Made by a program: the position numbers and the translations under genes
Origin: Plumapathes pennacea
Taxonomy: Eukaryota > Cnidaria > Anthozoa > Antipatharia > Myriopathidae
Reading direction: 5' to 3'
Length of the DNA: 64,000 bases
NCBI GenBank assembly: GCA_964036295.1
Contig: OZ038470.1
Coordinates: 7,103,578 to 7,167,577, forward strand
Notes under the pieces: model-generated
What the model saw: only the letters and a program-made list of their open reading frames with translations
Told to the model about the DNA's origin: nothing
Databases searched by the model: none
In this document: in pieces, positions 1-11,714 of the stretch
Position numbering within the stretch: position 1 is the stretch's first letter
Layout: every line of letters begins with the position of its first letter

Positions 1-54
1 GTACATTTTCTTCTAAAAAGTTGGGAGAATTTGTATTTTAAACACTATGCTCAC

Positions 55-3000
55 CTGCATCTACAAGTGTTTTGACTGTTCTTTTGTTAATTAGCTGCAA
101 AAATAAACAAAAACATTGTGACTTATATACACTTGTATTTGAGCAACACCAAAACACCCTGCATCAACACTAAGTGGTGTTTTTGGGTGCGTTTCCCTAA
201 TGGATCATGGATCCAAAGTATCCGATTTTGGATATGATCCAGTGAATCGGTCTGAAGTGTGGATCACGTGGATTCATTATCCAGATTTGGATTTCAGTAA
301 AGAAACAGATGATCTGTTTTTGGACTTGTGATTCAGATTAGGATTCTTAAAAAGAAATGCACCCTTTATGCTGGCCCAGCTGTGGAGCTAAATAATCTAC
401 TGAACTCTCTTTAACCCTTTCACTCCCAAGTTCAAAATGCATAAAATTATTCTCCCAACCTTTTAAGAGGAAAATGTATGAGTGATGTAGTGAGAATTGA
501 TAGTTTAATCAGCTATCACCTGGGCAGTGTATCAAAGGCCAAGTTCTCCTTGCTATATGATATATTTCTGGTGAGAAATTGAAGGAGAAAATCGAGGTTG
601 ATCACTCCTGGGAGTGAAAGGGTTAAGGTGGACACCTGTCTAAAATTGACAGTGGGGGCTGGTCCGTCTTAGAGAGAGCTGACTGTACCTATCACCAGTG
701 TCGTGTACTATGTTATAGAGAGTTTGCCCTTACCTCAAGCATCCCATTGAAATGACCAAACCTGGACAGAGTGTCCAGCAAAGACACATATACTTGATGG
801 TTTGGATATACTCTTTTCTCTTGCATCTCTTCGATGGTCTACAAATAAATTAGGGCAACATTAGTACATGCATGTAACAAACAAAATAATATCATTAGGT
901 AACATTACAGTGTAATACGAATCAGCAGTGCATATACATTGGACTCACAGCAGTATTCACAAAATCTAAGCATCGGACTCAAACAAAAGCTGAAGCACTT
1001 ACCCTGTTAATAACATCCATGTCTCCACTCTCGGCATAGATACACAGAAGTGCACTGTAGCTTTCAAGCCCAGGTTCCAAGCCGTTCTCTCTAGAACAGT
1101 AGCAAATAACAAATTCATGTCCATGTCTCTTATAAACAGCAACCCACTAGATATATGTAATATGAAATAAGAGGATCAAAACAGGACAGTAAGTTTGACA
1201 AAACTGTGTTTTGGGTAAAAATAGCTCACTTCATGAGAGAAAATACTCCAAGTGCACTCGTCTGGTCGCTGAAAAAAAATAGCAGAGACATTCAGTTATT
1301 GGATGACACATGTACACAATGTCCAGTTACTAGTGACTGTCACTGCAAAAGAACCCACTGTTTCGCTTTACTCTTTAAGCTCGGCTGTACAGTACAAGTA
1401 TATAAACATTTTCACAGGCTGTTTTCATAACACAGCATTACATCCTAAGAAATCTCTCTGGTTAGCAATAAGGCTTAACTAGCATAAAAGTGCTCATGAA
1501 AACAGTCACATTCTCAGACTTACAGATGGAATTTTATGATTAGAAGTTACTCACCCATTTTTTCCATAAGCCATTACCAATGCAGCATAAACTGATTCAG
1601 TAATGGGCATCTCATAAGCTTTCATGAACTCCAGCACCTTACTGCAAACAAAAGATGCTTCCTCAGTCATAAAACATAGACAGTAGCCAAATGCCACAAC
1701 AGAAATCCCTTTAGCAAAAAAAGAAACAAGACTTTCAGAATAATGTAGAGCACTGCAATGTAGCCAACTTACAATACTCCGGCAATGTCTCCATTCTGGG
1801 AAAACGCTTGCACTAGCAACACCAGTGTGGTCTGCACACAATACAAGACGAAAATAAGTTATGACAAGACACAAGCTTGATCCAACAGATAACCAAAATA
1901 CAGTAAGATGAATGATATCAGGGTCAATAGCGCATTCAAGTCAACCATATTGTACAGGAGGGTCAACACTATGGTACAAAACAATTCTATTTGTGTCTAA
2001 TGTTTCTTGTCATACAACAAAATCAAACTAAGTTTGACAATAATGTACTGCACAGAATCCACTGACTGACCCTATTGGGCTCAATGTCATTTTCCTTCAT
2101 TTGCTCCAAAACCTCCAGTGGGCTGAACCTGTGATTGTTTTGTATATACACTGACAAGAGTGCATTGTATAGCATCACATCCTTTGGCATCCCTGAAAGA
2201 AGACACAATAATGTTTGCGAACTCTTTTCCCTGTATTGGCCTTTACTACAGGTAGTCACTGCGCCAAACCTACGGCTATTTTAAGAACTAGCGCTATCTG
2301 AAATTCGTTCTCTGAGCCCACCCGCTCACCTAAGGAGATTCTGACTGCTGGCTGCAATAATATTTTAACTTTATGTAACATACAATGCACCTGCACCTGC
2401 ACCATAGTTATTATTCTAAGTTATTTATTTATATAATATGTATTGGCCTTAGTAGCACCACACCTGCACTAGCACTCTTCCAGTATTAGTACTAACTAGT
2501 TGAAGTATACATTCCAAGTTCTAAGTTCTAAGTTTGTTTTCTACTGGCCACTGTACTTGCAAATTTCATAGCAGCTGTGTTCAGTGTGATGTGCCAATCA
2601 AACCGAGACTTCAGCATCCCCCCACCCTATGTTTTTATTCATTTTGCTGCTGCTGCATGGCCACACCCACCTTGTTCTTGAAGCTTGTCCCAAAAGAAAT
2701 GCACCAGATCAACTCTCTTGTCTGGAGATTCATATGTCAGTTCTGTCCCACAGTTCCGCAGGAGTTGGTATGCTTGAATGGGCTGGATTGCACCCTCTAA
2801 AAACACCAAGCAGACATTCCAATGTAAAATTTAAATCCTACATTCAACCCCAAGTCCTGCTCAAAAGGCCGTTCTAAAGTTGAAGTCCGTAACACTTTCA
2901 TTTGAGGCCATTTAATATTACTTGGGGGAGGAGCTTGGTAGGCCTTAAGGTAAATTAATTTCTAGCCGTTCCTCTGAGCAAAAAGTTGTAATAAAGGTGT

Positions 3001-3459
3001 GTTACCGATGCTCTTTTTGATTCCTCGACAATCGATAATCATATCACACTTCAAGGGCCGCGAGTAACACTCACCTCTCCTCAGAAGCTCGTCAAAGGTC
3101 GCCAGTAACGTATTTCTTGTGGTGATAGTACCAAGTTTGTTGACGATCCTCTTGTATCTGGCATTTCCAAATGAGCTGTCGTCATTTCTGTGCTGCGTTC
3201 GGTTTCCTTCTCGGCGCTCGGTCCTCGTGTCATCCGCGGTTTGTTCGCTGTCATCAGCCGAAGACGAAGTACTGGTCTCGAGTGTTGGAGTTGCGGTGTC
3301 GGTAAGACTCCTAGCAGCTAAGAAATTTGGCTGGAGGAAGGTACGAATATCCGACTGGACTAACTGTGCACTTTTAAGTGACCCAAGAGAGTTTCGGACC
3401 GACAGGAGTACAACACTTCTGTACGTTTTGGTCGCACAAAGCCTCAGGAGAGCCGCCAT
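55..3459 (-). CDS. LRPPRC: LRPPRC, mitochondrial leucine-rich PPR protein (5' part; continues past the left edge)
   Basis: Mitochondrial RNA-binding pentatricopeptide protein; in animals LRPPRC works with SLIRP to stabilise mitochondrial mRNAs. Nine exons fit in phase with GT-AG borders: 3075-3459, 2671-2796, 2071-2192, 1773-1831, 1555-1641, 1230-1268, 1003-1090, 734-838 and 55-94, giving about 350 residues. The start at 3459 (MAALLRLCATKTYRSVV) opens an Arg/Ser-rich, acid-poor leader typical of a mitochondrial presequence; an in-frame ATG at 3618 would add 53 residues and bury it. Exons 3-7 read as PPR helices (YNALLSVYIQNNHRFSP, FMKAYEMPITESVYAALV, GLEPGLESYSALLCIYAE) that match the order and spacing of the N-terminal PPRs of human LRPPRC as I remember it. 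The rest of the protein lies left of base 1. Identity is confident; the exact border of the 39-bp exon is the least certain. Confidence 0.9.
411..626. mobile_element. piggyBac-type MITE, copy 1 (intron of LRPPRC)
   Basis: About 216 bp bounded by TTAA on both sides, with terminal inverted repeats CCCTTTCACTCCCAAG and CTGGGAGTGAAAGGG. A TTAA target and a CCC start are the hallmarks of piggyBac-derived MITEs. Other copies lie at 22849-23027, 38160-38371 and 51546-51755. It sits between LRPPRC exons 9 and 8. Confidence 0.85.
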
Positions 3460-3609
3460 GTTGGAACCATGTGCAAGAGGCTGGAGCCCAGTCCCAGCCG
3501 AGTGGACCAACCTCTCGGCATTGTGGGATACGAGCATGGACGATCTTCCCATAATGCTTTGCAAAAAATGCGCGGCCGCGCACATAACTCCCGCGCATTT
3601 ATTTTGGAA

Positions 3610-3679
3610 ATGTATCAAAATGTAGCAAACTTTGAATCAAAGTGGTTTCCCAACAGTTTAACTGAAAAGGATGGGCAAG
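3610..3679 (+). other. candidate divergent first exon opposite LRPPRC
   Basis: ATG at 3610 opens 23 codons (starting MYQNVANFESKW) that end at a strong donor CAAG/GTAAGA at 3679/3680. It lies 150 bp from the LRPPRC start on the other strand, as expected for a bidirectional promoter. No downstream plus-strand exon was found before the gene at 9.8 kb, so it may be a promoter-upstream non-coding transcript or chance. Confidence 0.25.
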
Positions 3680-4513
3680 GTAAGACAATAATCTCTTTGG
3701 TTTCTTTTTGCTTCATTTACGTTGTTTTCTTTTTACTCTTTGTCACGTCTGAAATGGAAAAAACGAGATGGTTGTTTCCTAGAGTGCGCGATGGCATGGC
3801 AGTCACTGCGAGTGTTTTATATCAAATTGGAACGGTCAAGAATATTTTTTTCCGTAATGAAAGAGGGCCTAGATGTGGTTTACTGTTAAGTGTTATGGGC
3901 CTGATTTTTTTACGGTTAAACACGAGAGGGGGCAATACAAAATCTGAGCGCTTGCCTGGGAAGCGCAGAGCCGCTTGTCAATCAACAGAGACTGAGATAA
4001 CAGCTCCCCTAGTAAGAAGCCAAGGTTTTCCAAATTGTGTTTTCTTTGTACCTGAATACCACGCAAAACAAGATGATGTTGTCCCACCAATTTGGCCATC
4101 ACATAAACATTCCTTTTGAATGCAGTTTAAGTAAAATCCAAGGATAATTTTCAAAGCAAAAAATTAAATATACCTGGCGCGCAGCCATGCGTCGCATCGC
4201 ACCGCGAATGCATTTTGACAGCCAAGAGCAAAATTTTGTTTCAAATCCTCCCGTACAAAACTCCACGTTGAAGTTGCCCGCATGTGTTTAATTTTAGGTA
4301 TACTTTTAGTCGCCAAGCTGCAGAGAAAGTTCATGGACAGCGCGACTTCTAAACGCTGTGGACGCACGTGCGATTCAACAAACATTATGCAAATTTGATG
4401 TCGAAAGTCTCGGGGCCAACGCACGGCCTTTAAAAGCGCGCCTTCGTGTTTAAGTGTTATGTAAAAGATACAGCTAAGTATTACAAGACTAGATATGAAT
4501 AAAACAAGACAAG

Positions 4514-4624
4514 AGGGCCTAAATGGGGTTTACTGGGCCTAAATATTTTACTGTTAAGTGTTATGGGCCTAAATTTTTTACTGTTAAGTGTTATGGGCCT
4601 GAATTTTTTGCTGTTAAGTGTCAT
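4514..4624. repeat. 30-bp tandem repeat
   Basis: Three full 30-bp units and one partial, each starting GGGCCTAAAT and running to TGTTAAGTGTTAT. A diverged single unit lies near 3886-3915. The minus-strand LNSKKFRPIT-type reading frame here is only the repeat translated. The rest of 3680-4830 shows no supportable gene. Confidence 0.8.
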
Positions 4625-4870
4625 GTAGACTTCCCCCCGCCAATCTAAGCCCTCATAAAAGATCGTGCAAGAGTTGTAAAGTTGTGTGCGACTTTTGTAA
4701 GATGAAATCACGCCGCATGAGACATCAAGGCCCAGACAAAATACAGAGACTTTAGCAGACAGGGAAGTGTGAAGCAAAGTGGGCGGGGTGAATAAAGACA
4801 AAAATATATATACTTTTTTACGACTAAGCAGCAATATTTATTTTTTTGGCGATTATTCATGTGCTAATTG

Positions 4871-5221
4871 TTAGGCGGACTTGCAATTCTGGCACGAGCA
4901 TGCAATGGGTTCTTTAATGAGTTCCACACGCTTTTTTGAGCCACACTTGAGTGTAACGGGAACCGGCTTCGCTCCATTTTCTCGACAGCAGTCGCAGATC
5001 GTTCGGTGCCACGGTGCCATCATGAGAATTTCCGTAACTGATTGGCACGTCCCTCGGCAGCCTTTAGTTGGAACTTGTTCTGTTTGACATCCGGGATACG
5101 AAACCTCGCGTACGATATCTTCTGGATGACACGTAACCTTCATTGAGTCCCAGACCGTCAGGCCGCTATCGAAGCAGCCTAGTAAAACCACTAAAAGCAG
5201 CAATAACTTGAAAGAGTCCAT
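4871..5221 (-). CDS. secreted cystine-knot protein A (bursicon / glycoprotein-hormone-like subunit)
   Basis: A 116-residue secreted protein. Residues 1-22 are a signal peptide (MDSFKLLLLLVVLLGCF). The mature part has 11 cysteines at 31, 45, 55, 59, 76, 78, 79, 93, 108, 110 and 113: C-x13-C-x9-C-x3-C-x16-C-x-CC-x13-C-x14-C-x-C-x2-C. The C-x-G-x-C ring (CRGTC), the CDCC cluster and the C-terminal CSCQNC are the C-terminal cystine-knot layout; 11 cysteines with C-x-CC is the bursicon pattern, shared in part with GPA2/GPB5 and DAN proteins. The odd eleventh cysteine suggests a disulfide-linked dimer. The coding part is one exon. A CTTCAG/TTTCAG acceptor 10-16 nt upstream of ATG implies a 5'UTR intron, and AATAAA lies at 4837-4842. 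It diverges from a matching gene at 9800. The exact hormone class is not settled by eye. Confidence 0.88.
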   Translation of the reverse strand: MDSFKLLLLLVVLLGCFDSGLTVWDSMKVTCHPEDIVREVSYPGCQTEQVPTKGCRGTCQSVTEILMMAPWHRTICDCCRENGAKPVPVTLKCGSKKRVELIKEPIACSCQNCKSA

Positions 5222-6466
5222 GTCTGTTTAACTGAAACTGAAGAGAAGATAAAAAAACGAATGAGAATCAAGTTAATATTGATAATATTGCAAATCTTTA
5301 GCTAAAAATTAGTGTCAGTCACATGGTTTTCATGGTCGATCCTCATTTAATAGACAGATACAAACTAAAAGTGCAAAACACCCGACATTATCAAAATGAC
5401 TTAACATTTCCAAAGACCACTAAAAGTATATAAATAACGAAGAGTCCCAAAGACAGGGGGGACTAGTAGAAGCTGCAAAAGATAGATGAAATGAAAACGA
5501 TTTAAAACCTTCTACAACATAATGTTTTAGTTTGTAACTTTGTTTAAAACAATCTTGGTGGGTAATGGCCGTCTATGTTCACAAAGTATAGATGGCCAGT
5601 CTCAAGTTGCCTAGTAGTACGTGGTCCGTTTTTTCCGCTCGACAGTTTTGATACCATGTGTGCATTACTACGATGTGTAAGACGCACCTACGATGTGCGA
5701 GCTCACTCGTGTAACTGGACGTATATCGGGTAAAATGCGATGAATTTGCGGTAAAAACTCGAGCCCAACAGTTCTTGGACTTGAAGCCGAATATAGTCGG
5801 GAGTCTTCCCCGCCACACGGCGTATTTACCGGTTGAATATATAGCTCAACTTATGTGGTCTACACCAGCGACATCGAACCAGTAGTTCTTAACACAGAGT
5901 TGGGTGAACAGTGTTACTTTGTTTATTTATGATTCAATATTGATCGTAAGAAGCATCGAGGTTTTGCGTCGGAGTTGAAAAATTAATTGCTACACCGGAG
6001 ATTGTAGAGGCGTTATCGGCGCGCTCTGCGTAAGGACTCTAAACAGTTGATAAAAACCCAATAGAAATAACGACTATCTAAAGGATGATCAGATGCACGA
6101 AAACACCATAACCGCCTCACCTTCACGAGTAACACAACTGTCCCGTCTGCTTACTTTGTCCAACTGTTATTGCACTAGGTTGAATTTATTCTAAACAACA
6201 AATTTCTCACACACTGCATTAAACATCCAGTTCATTGTTACCCCATAATTCACTCAGAATTTCATTCAATCAACTGATATGTGTGGGTTCTCTGCGCGTC
6301 ACTTCCCGACATCTATAGGACAATAAGGCACGTGCAATATTGAAAGCACTATGAGAAAAATATATTAATCCACTTCAAATAAAAATTCTCATGAATACAC
6401 AATCTATCTTAGTTTCCGTTTGAGTAGTTTGCACCTGCTAACTTCGCCACGTCCTGTACTACTTAC

Positions 6467-6642
6467 TCTGCCGGCGTACGAAGTGTCAGGTCAGAGTAAT
6501 AGCTTTGACCAGAGAAAGCTTCCAACTCCGGAACTGTCAAATAAAACGTCAATATTTTACCACTCACATGAAAGCCCTCCATGATTTTGATCGCCTTGTT
6601 CAGGTTGTTGTTGAACATGTTCATAGCTTTACGTTCAGTTCC
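6467..6642 (-). other. orphan coding-exon-like pieces
   Basis: Minus-strand bases 6642-6568 form a 25-codon open stretch between an acceptor (CACAG) and a donor (GTGAGT); it reads ERKAMNMFNNNLNKAIKIME in its middle. A second open stretch, 6533-6467, ends at GTAAGT and contains FSGQSYYSDLTLRTPAE. Their phases do not join simply (phase 0 out, phase 1 in). The first faintly recalls the helical region of MIOS, from memory only. No other exons of such a gene are seen, so this may be a decayed fragment. Confidence 0.25.
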
Positions 6643-8357
6643 CTGTGACAGAGAACCACCGCAACGAAACAGTTCAGGTTAGTTTTAAGGACGTTTTGTT
6701 TTCATTGCTGCTGCTTTCCTTTTCTAAACAAGCACAGTTTGAAATTCCTGAAAGTAACAAACTAAAATAGTAAGGCTTTCCTTGCTCGATAATATACACA
6801 AGTTTGACGGGCCGTTTTATTGTTCCATAGGACAGTTTGTTATATATGGTTTAACAATAAGGATTGTTCCTGATTCCTTGCCAGCAGTTGTTAACGATTA
6901 CTTCTCGTGAAAAGTTGCCCAGTATGCTTCTCTTTATAATCCCCTGTGAACTAGACCTGATGTTCCTTGCCCACTCTTCTCTTAGAGACATCAACACTGT
7001 AAATTAATATTTAAAACAATAACGCGCAGGAAACGTGCTGGGAAGGTAGATGAACACATCGCCCTTACCGGATGGGCTTTTTAAAACAAATTACAAATTA
7101 CAATATTCAAACAAAATTGTTTTTCGTAGTGGTACGAATTCTTTCATTTGTATTTCTCATTAAAACGTCATTCGGAAAGGACCTCAGTACTGACGAAGTC
7201 GACCTCTTTTAATGCTTCCCATATATACTATATATACGTGTTTGAGTACCCAATAAAAAAGCAACACCTCCGTTTGAAGTCCGTGAAGCAGCTCCTATCT
7301 AAACTATTGGCTCTGATGATGATAAGATAAAAACACCAACGTACAGATCTCGTGTTCGTAGCGCGGGGCTTTGAACAAAAAGTACAAGTATCTCCTAATT
7401 TCATGTGGGAACTCGTTCAGATACCTTTTCTCCTTCTTCTTTTTTTGATTATTTTCGAGCAACTTTTACGACGACAAATGCACGAACAACGCCGAAACAC
7501 CGCCGCAGATACAATACTACTCGAAAAAAGAGCGAACTTCCAAAGAGAGACTAACAATGAATATGTTCAGTTTAAATTTTGTCGAATTGCTCTTTTCTCT
7601 ACTGCGTCCTACCCGAGTTCGTGCCGACCTTCGCTGATGTCACCGACAGATTTGATAACAATTTAGTTCTGCCCAAAGGAGCAAACTTCGCGATATATTT
7701 TAGCAAAATGTTTGTTCGTTGAATGTGATTGTTGACAGAGGCGTTGGAGCATCACGTATTAATTGAATGTTGGGCTTAAATTTCTGTCTTTGCCATGCAC
7801 GCTTTATTGTTACACTGTGTGATCTTTATCTCATTTTACTTTCCCCCTAAATCCTATTAAAACTCGATAGTACACGTGTAAGGCTGTATCAGAAAGAACA
7901 CAGAAACATTGACAAGTTGAAGCATTCAATTGGTAAAAAATTGTTGATAAACTACACAACCCAAAATGAAACAAGGCTATTTCTCTTCAGTATACCTGAT
8001 ACACCTGCCGAAATATTTGTTTAAACTGGTCAGGTCGGTCGGAAGGAAGCCGGTCTTATCTGAACGTAGAACGGAACCCAGTAGTGAATGCATCATAATT
8101 ACAAGCTAGTGTAGGCGGCTCGACATCAAGTTTAATGATTAAAACTTCTCAATACAAAAGACAAGTACCTTGCTGTGTTTGTTTGAGCTTTTGTTCATTT
8201 CTTGGCCCGCTTTCCGATCCATATTTGTAACACAATATACTAGCGGAAAGTGTAGGAACTGATCGCCAAATACAACAATGGAATAGTTTAATACTGTTCA
8301 TTTAGTTGCACCTGCGAGGTATTCTGTGTGAATTATATTCCACATAGGCGCTGGTGC

Positions 8358-8447
8358 TTTTATAAGCTGAACGGCAGTTCGATCTTTTAAAAGGACATTT
8401 GAAGAAACAAGCTTTGGCGGTGAACTAGACGTTTAAACATCACTGAG
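8358..8447 (+). promoter_or_regulatory. candidate promoter and 5'UTR exon of cystine-knot gene B
   Basis: A TTTATAAG TATA-like box at about 8358-8365 is followed some 80 bp later by a good donor GAG/GTATGT at 8447/8448. Together with the acceptor TTTTCAG ending at 9795 this would make a short non-coding first exon and a 1.35-kb intron ahead of the ATG at 9800. The pairing is inferred. Confidence 0.35.
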
Positions 8448-9799
8448 GTATGTGACTTGCTCGTTTCTAATAGTAGTGTAATTTACTTCAGTCCGCACGC
8501 GAGTATCGCGAGTGCCTTCGCCTTTTAGCTTCACCGGCTACTGACAAATGCTGAATGCAGCTTCACATTATTTTAATTCGATGGGAGGGACGTTGGACTT
8601 CGGCTGTGTGCCATCTTCTGGTGGGTGTACTGGCTGATGTGGTGTTATATGTTATAGGTAAACTACTAACATGAAAGTATCCGAGCAAGTCTTTGCCAGA
8701 AATTTGTTTTTATAATGGTGAACCCAGGGGGATTTGCGTTCATGTTATAGTCACAGGCATTAACATAGAAAAGACGTTTTCTCATAAATGTTACTTTAAA
8801 CAATCATGAATCTATATAAAGCAATTCGTGTCTGCCATTGCGAAGACAAAAAGTAGCTGCATATAGTTCGCTTGAGGAACCTTACTGATTTTGATGAAAC
8901 GGACTTTTCTGTGTGTATGACAGACACTAGGATAAGATCAGTCCCCTGCAAACACCTGCATATAAATACGACTCTGTACATTGGCCTATAGTGCCACTAG
9001 TAAGATACGGTTCAACATACTGTTTTTCAGGTTTGTGAACTGTTTATAACTGGGAAATATTGCCGGTCAAGTAGGGTTAAGCTGTCAAGGGGTAATGCCC
9101 GCTACTATCGTGGCCTTTGTACCTTATTCTGTGGCTTAAACTTACCAGCACATTGTGCAGTATTCTGATTATGTAAATTAAGCCACAGCCCACAAGCCTT
9201 ACAATTTTAAGCTGTTATAGTTTAGTTAATCTCAGCGGATCTACCGACGGTGCAGTTCAACATAACTATCGTTGCCTTACTTTGCAATTCATATCGAGCT
9301 GTTAATTATTGTCGCCAGTTTGAAGTTTGTAATCAACCATGCTTTTTGTCTTATTTCTAGGAGGTCAAAAGGAATAGCAAACAATACAGCATCCTTTTTG
9401 TACTTTTATCGGCGGTTATATCAGATAGAATGCTCTCTTCGATAAATGCCGTGTGTGGCACGATCTTTATAATACACATTCTATGTTCACACAGTAGATC
9501 ACTCATACGCTACAACCCGCCAAAGTTTTTTTTTTTTTTATATAGTGAAATTTAGAAACTTCTTTGCAGTCTATTCTGCTGTTTTCAATTATCATTTCCC
9601 TGTCACTACTCCTAATACGGAAAACAACAAGCAGTTCCTACAGAGAAATCAGGTCACTTTTGGGGGGGGGGGGGGGGGGTGGGGGGGAGGTTGTTAGCGC
9701 TTATTCAAGCTTCTAGCAGGTTCTGTTTTTTCGCTTTGAATTAAAAGTCCATTAGGTGGACTTACGATAATTAAAATTGACGTTTCCATTTTCAGAAAT

Positions 9800-10171
9800 A
9801 TGAATATTTTGCATCCAGCAAAGTCGTTAAGTGTGATGTCACTACTGGTTATCGTGATGTTCAGATTGGTTTCTGGTGCAGTCATGCACGGCCCTCACAA
9901 AGAAGTGTGCCAACCATTCTCTGGAGAAGTGGTTGTACGAGTTGTAGGTTGTCAAGAAAGAAAAGTCTCTGGCCTCAAACAGTGTGCAGGTACTTGTCTT
10001 TCGGTAGACCAGTGGACAAAGGGCCAAAGGTCTTGCACCTGCTGCAAGCCTTCGCGGTTTAGCAGGGTCTCTGTTGACGTTCTCTGTCAAAACAGCAACA
10101 AAAATTGGGTGCGAGCTAAGCACGATCTCAAACAGCACGAGGAATGTGTGTGTCTGCCGTGCAATGACTAG
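9800..10171 (+). CDS. secreted cystine-knot protein B (bursicon / glycoprotein-hormone-like subunit)
   Basis: A 123-residue secreted protein with a signal peptide over about residues 1-26 (hydrophobic SLLVIVMFRLVSG). The mature part has 11 cysteines at 37, 51, 62, 66, 79, 81, 82, 96, 116, 118 and 121: C-x13-C-x10-C-x3-C-x12-C-x-CC-x13-C-x19-C-x-C-x2-C. This is the same fold signature as protein A (CAGTC ring, CTCC cluster, CVCLPC end), but the sequences have diverged outside the cysteines. The coding region is a single exon directly after an acceptor (TTTTCAG/AAAT), so a 5'UTR intron is likely. AATAAA lies at 10327-10332 and again at 10427-10432. Divergent neighbouring genes for two different 11-cysteine subunits suggest a heterodimer, as for bursicon alpha/beta or GPA2/GPB5; that is inference. 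Confidence 0.86.
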   Translation: MNILHPAKSLSVMSLLVIVMFRLVSGAVMHGPHKEVCQPFSGEVVVRVVGCQERKVSGLKQCAGTCLSVDQWTKGQRSCTCCKPSRFSRVSVDVLCQNSNKNWVRAKHDLKQHEECVCLPCND

Positions 10172-10558
10172 TACACTGCACTGAAGAGAACATGCAGAAA
10201 AGGACCGCACTGCCAGCAAACGAGAACAGAACAACTACGATAAAAAAAAGGTCAATTTCAATCATCCTGCATCGGCTGTGGTGCTATTGTGAGTGTTAGG
10301 TAGATATTTGAAAGCAGGAACACTGAAATAAAACGAAAAACTGATGACATTAGGCCCACCGAGTTTTGAGCTTTTTTTTTTTGCGACATGTGATAGAGAA
10401 TAAGATGGCTGTTCATATTCTAAAAGAATAAATCATTTTTAACGCCACTGCAGGAGTACTTTTGATGCATGTCTATTGTTAAATGTTTGAGGAGAAGTGA
10501 CCTCTCGTGACATTTTGTTGACTGGTAATAACGCTTGCTGTGCAGGCCATGCAGTAAA

Positions 10559-11023
10559 CACGGGGGGGAGGGGGGGGGGTACTCAAAGGACTTTTGTACG
10601 GGAAGGCTCCGCCCGGACTGTCAACCCCTTACCCTTTAAAATACCATCCTGGGGGCAAAATCGGGACCCTTTTATATACCTCCAGTACAAATGCACCCCT
10701 TTTTTATACCTTTGATCAGGGTCTGGTCCGAGCGTCCGGCAGACGATTCCACGACGGGGTGCTTCCCACTTTTAACAAAGCGGAGTTTTCGGTCTTCCGC
10801 CGTTTTTTTCCCCCGGTTTTTCCTGGCGTTTCTCGTACCCCTTTAAAATACCAAAATTATTTCCTCACTCCACCCTTTTTATTGACCCTTTAAAATACCT
10901 AAAAAAACGTCATTTTCCTATACCCTTTTTTATACCTCGATCGTAAAAATACACCCCTTTCGGGCGGAGCCTCCCCGTATACCCGATCATAGGGAGTACC
11001 CCCCCTCCCCCCCGGGAGTAAAC
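10559..11023. mobile_element. G-run-terminated inverted-repeat element, copy 1
   Basis: A non-autonomous element with terminal inverted repeats: a long G run, then GTACTC, and further in the motif GGCTCCGCCCG, mirrored at the right end as CGGGCGGAGCC and GGGAGTACCCCCCC. Internal text has many CCTTTTTTATACC stretches. A second, inverted copy is at 20776-21118. Confidence 0.75.
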
Positions 11024-11160
11024 ATTCAATCCTACTGAACGCCAATTGACAATAAGAGTATGCCTATAGTAATCATTCAATCCTACTGAACGCTAACAGA
11101 TAGTGAAAATGTGCTTAATTCTGGTGTAATCATTCAATCCTACTGAACACTAATATGAAA
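11023..11160. repeat. three spaced direct repeats (about 27 bp)
   Basis: GTAATCATTCAATCCTACTG followed by AACGCTAA occurs at about 11023, 11070 and 11131, separated by unrelated spacers of about 20-33 bp. It looks array-like but has only three copies in animal DNA. Confidence 0.75.
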
Positions 11161-11714
11161 GCACAGGCAGCCCACAGGGTCTGTGACGCCACGACCGATC
11201 GGTTAATAAGGATTTGAATGGGAGATTTTCAAATGACGTTTTAAGCGTGAAAATAAAAAATCTTACCCTTAAAATCGGTCAGATAACAGAAAGAGTCCTC
11301 ACTTGCCGCTTATAGTGACTTTCGAGGCGATTTGGCGCGATTCGTTCCATCTGAATTTTGCTCAAACATGAAAATCGTGGATATTTCGATTTATTATATG
11401 GCACTGATACTACGCACTAACACTTTCCTGTACGGACCGCAAATTGATTTTAAGCACGTTCTGATTGGTCAATTTTACGGTTCATTACTGAAGCCGTAGA
11501 CGACGAAAAAAACTCGGTCCACAACTTACGGTACGGACCGCGCACTCGGTTAATAAGAGCCCCATTTATTACGCGACAACTGCTTTTGGCACGGCACTCC
11601 TATGGCACGCTTGCCCAAAAGCCGCATTTACACGGCACTCATTTTTGGTGTGGCACTCCTAAATTTTGGTACGCGGATCCATAATTTCAGGTACGATACT
11701 CCTTATTTCTCCTT

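Larger units (their letters stand above)
5222..9795. other. divergent intergenic region between the two cystine-knot genes
   Basis: About 4.6 kb with no complete gene. It probably holds the 5'UTR exons, first introns and promoters of both flanking hormone-like genes. For the minus gene one possible 5'UTR donor (AAG/GTGAGG, minus) lies at 6121/6120. Orphan exon-like pieces lie at 6467-6642. A long G run lies at 9662-9688, about 110 bp before the start of the plus gene. Confidence 0.6.

Noticed and set aside
3469-4119. 216-codon plus-strand frame opposite LRPPRC exon 1
   Set aside because: Its first part is antisense to the LRPPRC start and it runs through an apparent splice donor; only 3610-3679 is kept as a weak exon candidate.
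11023-11160. CRISPR-like array of three 27-bp repeats with unique spacers
   Set aside because: Only three imperfect copies in intron-rich animal DNA, with uneven spacers and no cas genes; an ordinary spaced direct repeat.
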